Source: Dastarcus helophoroides | Lineage: Eukaryota; Arthropoda; Insecta; Coleoptera; Bothrideridae | Direction of reading: 5' to 3' | Assembly (NCBI GenBank): GCA_028583605.1 | Contig: CM053330.1 | Location: forward strand, 24,817,233 to 24,881,232 | DNA length: 64,000 bases | Shown here: positions 56,147 through 64,000 of the stretch, piece after piece | Layout of the letters: each line of letters opens with the position of its first letter | Numbering within the stretch: the first letter of the stretch is position 1 | Translations under genes and position numbers: made by a program | The notes under the pieces: generated by a model | What the model saw: only the letters and a program-made list of their open reading frames with translations | The model's database searches: none | What the model was told of the DNA's origin: nothing

Positions 56147-57281
56147 CACTGGTCAACAAAATTGAAGTTTTGTCAAGTCACATGAACACCTTTGTATTTT
56201 TAAATAGTGTTAGTTGTTGTCATTTAAAATAAACAGTTTTAAAATTTCTATTACCCACGACATTTGTTTGTTAAATGTTTGAAAAATGATGTATCTCCAG
56301 AAATATAACATAAAAATGTAAATTAGGAACTTATAATCTATGTTTTCTAGATTATTTAACCTTTAATTGGTCCCTCTTGATTAAGCAGTAGCAGTCAGAC
56401 AACACTCCTGAGTTTAATCTACCCTGATAATGTTTTTCCATCATTGGAATGTCCGCATGAAACTTTTGTCAGTTCCTATGACTTAGAGCCCCCAGAGCCC
56501 CCTAATTCGAAGGAATAAAGTCAAGATATGTGCCTAAAAAATGAATCTTAATCCCCATATTGTAACCCAAAGATTTATATTCCAATAAAAGTTTTTTAAT
56601 TAAATATCTTTAGATGTCAATCTTGTGGTAAAGCAAAAAAATTCCAATTAAATTTCTGAAGCATTTTCATGTTGATTTTTTCAAAATATTTAATTTTTCT
56701 TTAAACAACAAGTCTTTTATTAATTTTCTTGATTTGAGGATCTACTACGACTACTACTTCATTCATTTTGGGAAATTTCTATTTGAAATATAAAAATCCA
56801 TTTTTATTGGAACCCATCCCCTCTAGAAAATTTTTGGTAAGCCTAATTTGACATGAAGGGGCGGTAGAAATATACCAGAGAGCTTTACAAGTGTAAATGC
56901 TTAATAGTTTTCTATTTACCAATTAAAGATCTACGTGTAGGACAAACTTTTTCCTAATTGTGATTTTTTTCGATCCCTGGTGTCCCATTCACATAAAAAG
57001 TACCCACATTTTAATGATAAAAAAGACTTCAAATGAAGAATTTATATGATTATGATATTATGTTTTATTTCTGATAACATTTTTTAAGATGTAAATAATA
57101 TATGGACCTAAATAAAAACGAATACTATTTGGGAAGACTACATATCGAAAAATAAATTTTACCTTGTCACAAGAAAACTGGGGCTGATGGAAAAAAATAA
57201 GTACGGTTTCATGATTGGGGTAAGTAGTGCAAAGACAATTACCTACCAGAGGTCGTGTGACAAAATCAGTGTTGACCAGTG
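56147..57281. mobile_element. CACTA/Chapaev-like non-autonomous element
   Basis: The ends are inverted CACTGGTCAACA (56147) and TGTTGACCAGTG (ending 57281), flanked by TAA on both sides (56144-56146 and 57282-57284). CACTG tips with a 2- to 4-bp duplication fit the CACTA/Chapaev group. A further weak match (TTTTGTC) follows inside each end. The minisatellite it interrupts is found on both sides, confirming the insertion. The 1135-bp interior has only short ORFs and no transposase that I can identify. Confidence 0.7.
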
Positions 57282-57284
57282 TAA

Positions 57285-57660
57285 TTGTCCAAGTGTCGAT
57301 TGCTGTTCCCATGATATCTCAGAAACCTTTAAGTGATCTGATGATAGTTAGAAGATGTCATTACTTCATGTTAATTCAAGGAACTAATGGCTTACTCGAA
57401 GGTCGATCACTATTTCTATTATACCCCAGTTAAAAAACCTACAACAACTCAGGAACTCTCTCAATAACCCCACAGGACGATAGCTCGAGAATCTGTCAAT
57501 GATCCTATAATAGCTCAGGCATTGGTCATTGATTTCTTGTCAACTCAGATGAGAATTACTGGTATAATGATAGCTCAGGTGTTCATTACTGATTCTACAA
57601 TAGCCCAGGAACTTCTCGATGATCACAAGTTAACTCTTCAAGTACCACACTGATATTGTC
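57285..57660. repeat. GATAGCTCAGG minisatellite, right part
   Basis: Continuation of the 55740-56146 minisatellite, with units such as ATGATAGCTCAGGTGTTC. Confidence 0.75.
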
Positions 57661-57723
57661 CCAATATGTGACCAATGTAGAGGATATACCCAAGCTGAAT
57701 GAACGCTCCTTTGGCTCAACAAC

Positions 57724-57726
<3 letters not shown>

Positions 57727-57760
<34 letters not shown>
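57727..57760. repeat. TG dinucleotide microsatellite
   Basis: About 17 perfect TG units. Confidence 0.97.
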
Positions 57761-57762
<2 letters not shown>

Positions 57763-58850
57763 AAACATAAAAATAAAATAAAAATCAAACAGACGAAAAA
57801 TAAAAAAAACTGTCTTTACTCTCGCATATTAACTACGTAAACTTCAATCGCCTAGAACATTTCTAATGTTGCCTATCTAATATCCTTTGTTCGAAATCAC
57901 GCATGGAATGACTGAAAATGATGAGGATGTGCGTTAACATCAAAACGCTAGAACGAGCAGCATCTTTGGTCGATTCAGCTCACCGTACAATTCGCGAACA
58001 AAGGAGAATACCCGCATACCTCACACTTAATTTTACCGCGGGAAAATCACCGCATAACCCGAATATGATTAAATCAAACACATCTCGCCGTTCACGGCAA
58101 ACAATAATTGATTAACTACGTCTGCTGATACCGCACCTCCAGAAAGAGGGATTACGTTATCTTAAAAGCCGTTAGATTTACCCCCTACATTGCTGGAAGT
58201 TCGCGAGGCAGGTTGCTGCATCGTTTGTAATTCTTAGTGGCTTTCCATATTAAATGTATGCTAATTGCACTTGAGCTGTGATAATTCCGCCAAGAAAAGT
58301 GCAAATTAGATAGAAATGCCAAACGATTTAGCTTCTGAAGACGTCGATTCACTTCCTTCGTGGGGTATTACGGTGGAAGTAACAGGCGATTTTATTTAAA
58401 TTTGAAACATGGCGATGAATTAATCGCGATTGAAGTTGTTAAAAAATAAATATGCAAATACCAGGCGTTAGTTATGTCCGCGTGGGATTGGGTATATAAT
58501 TGCGTTTACATAGCACAGACACTTTAATTTAACTCCTACTGCTCCATAGGGTGTGATTTTTAAAAATAATTTAAAATTGGACGTTGTCATTATTAAATAA
58601 GTGTAACTATGAAAATTTCTTTTTGCAATCAACCATTTAGGTTGTGTTCAATCAATAATACAGGTTCACAAAAAGAAGTGGTGAGTGTTGGGAGCCGGAC
58701 TATGAATAGGGTACTAGGGTACTTTTTATGGCTGAACAAGAATGTGAAGTCAAAATTGGAGGTCAATAAGCAAATAAATGGGAAAACCCAAAAAACGTTA
58801 AAATTTGCGATATTTTTATTGGTTTTTTTGCACTTCTTTTTGTGGACTTA
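57761..58850. other. single-copy-looking segment, no gene recognised
   Basis: Balanced composition. ORFs at 57918-58115 and 58609-58911 show no known domain; the latter runs into the next minisatellite. 58130-58500 is repeat-free, with TTAATCGCGATT- and GCTAATTGC-type words, and could be conserved non-coding DNA. Confidence 0.35.
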
Positions 58851-59065
58851 CGTAATCAAACAATCAAATAATCTGCCAAACGATCAAATGGTCAAAGGAA
58901 CAAACGAATAAACAATCAAACGATCAAGTGATTAAACAATCAAACACTTTCACAAAATATGCAGGCCATAAGAAAGAAATACACATCTAATAAAAAAATG
59001 AACAAACGAATGAATCTGCAAACCAATAAGCAAACAAATCAATTAGTAAATAAACACACAAATTT
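58851..59065. repeat. AAACAATC-type minisatellite
   Basis: Units close to AAACAATC, CAAACGATCAA and AACAAACGAAT recur over two runs (58851-58950 and 58995-59065). Confidence 0.7.
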
Positions 59066-60109
59066 AATTTCATTTGTCTGCTAAGTAAAGATTATATGTC
59101 TCATGATTTATTTTTTGCCTAATAATTCCTAAACAGCTGAAAAAAAATAAGTCATTTTTTGCAAATGTGTTTATTTTAGTTACAAATTTACGGTACCATT
59201 TGTGCTACTTCTTTTGAAAATATCCTGTATTATAAACAAAGTTGTAGAACATGAAAATCTTCATAATTTTTGAAGAACATTTTTTCTCCCTAAACTTAAT
59301 AGTCCAAAGTGCCATGAAATTGAGGATGGTGGAAAAGAAGGTTAAAATATTCTTCATGAAATCATAAATAATTAACAGAAAAAAAATCTATACTAAACCT
59401 TTTTATACTCTACCAGTATGGTTTTACATAATATTTCCGTCGTATGCAATTCACTTTGCGTTGATTCTATTTTAAAATTACCCACAATGCTGCAAAATCT
59501 ACATACTCACTTAAACTAAGAGGAGAGACAGTTAACTTTATTAATTGCCTAAATATTGTACCATGCACAATTGTTTCAAGAAAAAACCTAAACTGTTTTA
59601 AAAGTCCTCTGCACATTTTTAAATTAACAAGAAAGGCACTCACGCAAATTAGAGCTAGAATTTATTATGAAAACATCTGCTGTACACAATCACTTCTGAA
59701 AAATCGAAATCAAATGCTTTATGAAAAGCTTTTAATAAAATTTATTAGTTTAAATTTATTTAAGCTTTGCTGAGCCCCGGTTGGATCCAAAATGAAAAAG
59801 AATTTATTTACCAACATTTAAGTAAATATCTGGTTTTCGTTTCTAGATCTTGAATATGATTGACGAAGGGAAAAACATTTAAATAAAAGCCAATACCGAG
59901 AAAGCCTTTTTGATGTAATATTTGTTTTATAACCTTTGAAATTTCGTTATCTTAAAAACTGTAACTGGTAGGTACAGAAAAAGCACATACCCTTCTTTTG
60001 AGATAATCATAAGATCTACAAAATTATACAGAATGTCCCTAAATTTCACCGACAACGCTCCACATTAGATTGAAAATAATAAATAAATACGATTTACGAA
60101 ATATATATC
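59066..60109. other. AT-rich spacer, no gene recognised
   Basis: No ORF above about 60 codons and no repeat partner seen. Confidence 0.35.
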
Positions 60110-60119
60110 GGTTTATAAC

Positions 60120-60640
60120 CTTAGCCGTCTTCCGATTCCCAATCTCCATTCCTCTCTATCTCTCCATCCCTCATCTTCCAGATTTCTTTCCGATATTTCT
60201 TTATTGATTTCCCCTCTCTAGCTTTGGCGTGGTCTTCCTCGCTGTTTTTTTCCAAGAGGGTTCTAATTTAAGGTCTTGTTAGGTAGTCAATCTTGTGACA
60301 TTCTTTGTACATGTCCGTACCATAACAACTGCTTGTCTCCAGACATTCATTTCTGCAGCTTTTAGTACTTTTTCTGTTTTTTCTTTTAATGGGCACATCT
60401 CCGAGCTCTACTTTATTATACCATTCACAATTGAGTTGTAAATTCTCTTTTTATTCTTTATAGTTATATTCTTGTCCCCTAGTATAGTAGGTAATTGCTT
60501 TTCTTCCTTGAATATTACTTTCCGATATTGCCTCATTCAGCGTTCCGTCTCTAGAGATCCTTGTTCCCAGATATTTATAGCTTTTACAGTTGTTGATGGT
60601 GTGTCTGGTCTCCAGTTTAAGGTCCTTACATATATTCAGT
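60120..60640 (-). pseudogene. LINE C-terminal region
   Basis: Decayed sequence after the RT. Near the end the reverse strand reads KQRGRPRQS, then a stop and INKEISERNLEDEGWRDREE, matching the RGRP...W...REEWR ending of this LINE group. The final stop is at about 60121. The remaining frames are too broken to follow. No clear A tail is seen beyond it. Confidence 0.65.
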
Positions 60641-60713
60641 CTTTTTAATATTGACCTCTAGACTTCATTTTTCGTATTGCTCTATAAGTTTTAATGTCAT
60701 GTACTCCGTATCA

Positions 60714-61313
60714 TCAATGTCCTGAGCAACTACCACTTGATCGTCCGCAAATGATAGCGTATATAATGTAGTATCGTCGTCTTATTGGTAACCACATACT
60801 GCTGCATTTTCGTTTCCGGTTTCTCAATGCACTTTCCAAGTGGATTTTAAATAGCGTTGGGGATATACAACAACCCTGTTTGAGACCCTTTGTGACCTGG
60901 AACCTTGTTGTTAAACCATGTCTTGTTTTCACTCTAGTTCTTCTGTCTTGGTACAGGGACTTTATTGCTTCAATTATTTTGGTGCTTACATTACTAAGTT
61001 GAAATGTTTCTTACAGTCTTACTAAAGGCACACTGTCATAGGCCTTTTTCAGATCGACAAACAAAATATGGACTTCCTGGTCAAATGCTGTTTTCTTTTC
61101 TAGGATTTGTGTCAGTGAGAAGAGATGATCTATTGTGGATCTTCCTGCTCTAAATCCTTCCTGTTCTTTAGCTTCGATATCCGTGTATTTATTTTTCATT
61201 CTGTTTTTAAATATTTTTCCATATAGTCTGCTAATAGTACATGTAACCGCTGTTCCCCGATAGTTATCACAGTTATTTTTGAGCAAGACCTGCCCAACTA
61301 GCCCCAACTCCAA
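60714..61313 (-). pseudogene. LINE reverse transcriptase domain, broken
   Basis: Frame 61313-61011 reads NNCDNYRGTAVTCTISRLYG, EGFRAGRSTIDHLFSLTQIL and ILFVDLKKAYDSVP, so motif A with its Asp is intact. Frame 60932-60714 opens with TRFQVTKGLKQGCCISPTLF, motif B. The FADD active site (LYTLSFADDQVVVAQD) is present at about 60740-60751 but in a different frame from motif B. The domain thus keeps its key residues yet is split by frameshifts. In a live element it primes on the nicked target and copies the LINE RNA. Confidence 0.88.
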
Positions 61314-61491
61314 TTGTCGAAATAAAAAAATAATCCAAACGTCTATGTCCTCGCTCGTTCGCCGTGCGACTAATGGAGGCCTCGCAGTGTCTTCCCCTCA
61401 CTTATATCTCTCTTTCCATCATTTGAAGTGTTGGCGTGTGATGCTTGGTTTTAGAGATATTTCAATTGCCCAACTAGCCTCATTGCTCAAA
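61278..61491. mobile_element. short foreign segment inside the LINE
   Basis: The segment is bounded by inverted TTTGAGCAA (61278-61286) and TTGCTCAAA (61483-61491). Just inside lies a 13-bp direct repeat TGCCCAACTAGCC (61291-61303 and 61467-61479) enclosing 163 bp of GC-richer DNA with CGCTCGTTCGCCGTGCG. It does not encode the expected RT residues. It could be a SINE-like insertion with a 13-bp target duplication, or a short inverted-repeat element. Confidence 0.5.
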
Positions 61492-61494
61492 GCT

Positions 61495-62025
61495 CTACCC
61501 TACTTCTCCGGGGATGTTTCCTAGTCCTGGGGTTCTACCGTTTTTTAAGGTTTTACCTGCCTCCTTAACCTCTAATGTTATTAGTCTTATTGGAGATTCC
61601 TGTAGAGCTATATTTGGATTTCCGTGTTGGGTGTCTATAAACTCTGGCCTACCTTCTGTTACCATCTTTGCAAGGTATTGATTCCATTTTTCTGGTCTAA
61701 TTGGAGAGATTATTTCTCTATTTCGTTCTGTTATCATGTTCTTAAGAAGTCGCCAGCTTTCTGTACTTGTTCTTCCTCCTATATAGGTGTTCAATCTTGA
61801 GCACGTCTTTTCCCATTGGTTGTTCTTCTTGTTGCTGATCATTCTGCGTACTCTAGCTTGCGAGTCTTTGTATTGTAGTTTGTCGCTTATATTCTTTGAA
61901 CTTCGGTATTTGTGATATTTGCTTCGTTTTTCTTCGATGTCGTGTTGAATTTCCTCATCCCACCAATATGGTTTTTGCTGTTTTTGCTTTTTCTCTTGGT
62001 GACCTAATGTTTTTAGCGCGGCCAA
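61495..62025 (-). pseudogene. LINE linker and RT N-terminal region
   Basis: A 176-codon frame reads KPYWWDEEIQHDIEEKRSKY, then SQARVRRMISNKKNNQWEKT, WRLLKNMITERN and finally GRTPGLGNIPGEVG. This is the region between endonuclease and RT in this LINE group, ending at the GRTPG...IPGE block that opens the RT. The ATG at 62025 is probably internal, because the protein should continue upstream to the endonuclease. After GEVG the sequence no longer follows the family, and about 60 expected residues are missing. Confidence 0.85.
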
Positions 62026-62399
62026 GTGCCAGGCATTCCTTTATGTGCTTATATTCTTCTTCTATATTAACAAAGCTGTTCCGTTGTAGCTTTTGGTCCA
62101 GTCTATTTTATATAACACCCTTGTTATTTTTTCTTTCACAAGGTACTGGTCGCTTTCACATGAGGCCCCTCTTTAGACTCTTACATCTAGGAAGTTCAAA
62201 TTTTATTTCTGGAGTATTATCATGTAGTCGATAATACTTTTTAGATCTCTGCTGTTTGTCTCCAGGTATATTTATGAAAATCTCTATGTTGATAATGTCC
62301 ATTTAATATTGAGAGATTGTTTTGTTTGCAAATCTCTATACTTTTTTGTCCATTGTCATTAATAACTTCCTCTATATATTTTCCAACCACCTTACTAGG

Positions 62400-62830
62400 T
62401 TATATTTTTCCTATTCTCCCGTTGAGATTTCCCAAGTGTATTATTTCTCTTGATGATCCGATTTTGCTTATTCCCTCGTTTAGTTGTTCAAAAAAGACAT
62501 CTTTATTCAGATCATCATGGTTGGCCGCATGTACCCCCAATAATGTTGTGTTGTTACTTAAAATTTTAAGGTTCATCTTTACGATTCTTTCCCAGGTGGT
62601 TATGAACTTTCCTCTTTTTCTGTGTATTACTAAGGACATCCATTTGTTTTGCTCTCTTTTCTTTGGGCACTCTCCTATAAAAATGATAGTAACATCCCCA
62701 ACTTTCAGAGCCTTTTCCTTTCCTTTTGGCCTTACTTACCAATGCGATGTCGACGCGAAGCTTTTCCAATTCGTTTACAACTTCGTTTATCTTCCTGGAG
62801 AGACCTCGCATATTCCATATACCCCATATT
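62400..62830 (-). pseudogene. LINE AP endonuclease domain, catalytic residues lost
   Basis: The frame entering from about 62827 reads WNMRGLSRKINEVVNELEKL, the first block with its Asn. It continues DIALVSKAKRKGKGSESWG; relatives have SETK here, so the metal-binding Glu is replaced. After a frame change, 62639-62400 reads LVIHRKRGKFITTWERI and SSREIIHLGNLNGRIGK, where relatives have GDLN, so a catalytic Asp is replaced by Asn. The order and spacing are those of an APE-type endonuclease. Two active-site changes and a frame break make it dead. Confidence 0.85.
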
Positions 62831-62990
62831 GTTGTCCTTTTTCTTAGTCGTTTTCATCTTTTTATATTCGTCTGATTCCGAGGCTTTAGATTAGGTTTTT
62901 TAGCAGGAGTTTTTTTTACCTATGGTAGGGAGCTGGCCTACCGCTAATACACTTCTCCTTTATCCGGGTTTGGGACCGGCAGTGATATTA

Positions 62991-64000
62991 GGAGTTATTA
63001 ATTATATTATTTTTTCTTGACAACTTCGAAAGCCTATAACTTGGAATCTAAAAATTTTTTATTAAACTTTTTTTTTCTTAAATATTTTTATTTATCGTCT
63101 GTCAAACGTTGTCGATGGAATTTGTGGAGATCCTGAATAATAAATACTTTTGTGTTCACTGTTCACTGTTCACTGATAAGAAGATATTTACCAACAACTA
63201 TTTTTTATTATAGGTAACCTTAAACAAAATTGTTAGCACTGACTAAATAAATGACTCAAAGCAAAAAGTTCTATCGAAAATTTTACAAAAATCGATTTAG
63301 TTGTTTCCGAGATTACCCCTGATGTACAGAGAGGCAAACAAAAATTCTAAAAGCATCTTTTGGGTGTTTACATGTAAAAATAATATTAGTTTATAGAATG
63401 ACAACAGGTTTTGAAATAAAGATTTCTAAATATAGGTAGACATCTTAACAGTGTTAAAAAATATAACTACTACGGTCACATTCGACCCACGCAATGTAAT
63501 TTTCATGAAATTGGGACATCTCAAGTGATTTCATGTGCCCTCGAGACACACATTGGACAAACCTGTTAGTGTGTGGCTCCCCTTAAGCGAAATCTTCGCA
63601 ATGGAAACGTCTGGAAGTGTACAACATCTAAATCCGTTCATCCTGGCTGTTTCTTCCGACGTGTCGCATTGTGTACATCTTCTTTATTTCAGATTTTACT
63701 GCGAACTACTTTCAAGAGATATCCGACTTTATGTTGAATAACATTCAGCGATACGTGTACGGTTAATGGTATGTATGCGTCCCAGTTTTACAGTTTTGCT
63801 CTATCTAAATCTGGAGTACTGTTCTGCTTGCTCTCGTTTCGGCGACAGGTAGGGGAAATATTAAAAAAAAATCGGAGTGTAATTAAGTTTATGGTGCGGA
63901 TAAAACTGTTTAAGGTGGTGGATTAAAGGGGTCGGTTATTTTATTAATTACGATAACAGTATCATTACGGTTCAGGCGTTCATTTCATTTAAAAAGTGTC
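62991..64000. other. single-copy-looking segment, no gene recognised
   Basis: A three-fold TTCACTG run lies at about 63152-63175. A 68-codon forward ORF at 63535-63741 has mixed composition but no recognisable domain. The stretch at 63470-63870 is balanced and repeat-free. Confidence 0.35.

Larger units (their letters stand above)
60110..62990 (-). mobile_element. APE-type LINE, reverse strand, decayed
   Basis: Read from right to left: a leader (about 62990-62830), endonuclease (62830-62400), linker and RT N-terminal region (62025-61495), a disturbed joint (61491-61278), reverse transcriptase (61313-60714) and C-terminal region (about 60640-60120). The protein blocks match an insect LINE group whose RT reads CDNYRG, SRLYGKI and LKQGCC. 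It belongs to a different family from the other two LINEs. Frameshifts and lost catalytic residues show it is inactive. The long forward ORFs at 61896-62234 and 62317-62847 are antisense shadows. Confidence 0.88.

Noticed and set aside
61896..62234. 112-residue forward ORF
   Set aside because: Antisense of the reverse-strand LINE linker region.
62317..62847. 176-residue forward ORF with several hydrophobic stretches
   Set aside because: Antisense of the reverse-strand LINE endonuclease, whose motifs are clear on the other strand.

Overview
This is an AT-rich eukaryotic window, most likely from an arthropod and probably an insect. The reasons are three APE-type LINE families with insect-like reverse transcriptases, a Tc1/mariner transposase with an N-terminal domain that I associate with insect mariner-like elements, hAT-, CACTA- and pogo-like termini, and the absence of any operon, ribosome-binding site or compact gene. 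I cannot name the species. I see no complete host gene. The window looks intergenic or intronic and is built almost entirely of nested, decayed transposable elements and satellite DNA. All ORFs long enough to notice are transposon remnants, repeat artefacts or unidentified fragments.

Layout. 1-4.0 kb: the end of a hAT-like element, then three copies of one unclassified repeat, two of them inverted around a degenerate satellite. 4.6 kb, 14.5 kb and 54.2 kb: three solo LTRs of one family, each with a 4-bp target duplication (two perfect). 5-7 kb: satellite. 7.4-12.1 kb: a hAT-like element with a perfect 8-bp target duplication, carrying satellite and a decayed RTE-like LINE. 12.1-15.5 kb: mixed repeats, solo LTR and one unidentified ORF. 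15.5-21.5 kb: a satellite split by a reverse-strand Jockey/CR1-like LINE. 23.3-26.1 kb: a second hAT-like unit with CGGTTC-type ends. 26.5-30.2 kb: satellite ending in a young 434-bp tandem array. 30.7-35.5 kb: a third hAT-like unit (CATCGATG words) that splits a tRNA-like SINE head and contains a mariner-type inverted-repeat element and a fifth, circularly permuted copy of the 434-bp monomer. 36.1-36.5 kb: an unidentified ORF. 36.9-39.3 kb: a foldback-type element. 39.6-41.3 kb: a four-block inverted-repeat element. 41.5-44.0 kb: a hAT-like unit with GCGAAT ends, containing a LINE fragment and a near-perfect hairpin. 44.4-46.8 kb: a mariner with about 460-bp inverted repeats and a dead transposase, sitting inside another palindrome. 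48.4-49.5 kb: satellite. 50-54 kb: short duplicated fragments. 55.7-57.7 kb: a minisatellite split by a CACTA-like element. 60.1-63.0 kb: a third LINE on the reverse strand.

The most coherent unusual pattern is a set of long hAT-like units. Each has its own short repeated word near the ends and an interior of degenerate A/T-run satellite. In several arrays the strand bias flips part-way from T-rich to A-rich, so the locus folds back on itself at many scales. The nested insertions give a relative order of events: satellite first, then LINE, hAT, mariner and CACTA insertions, and recent tandem expansion of the 434-bp unit. No metabolic or cellular pathway can be read from this window.
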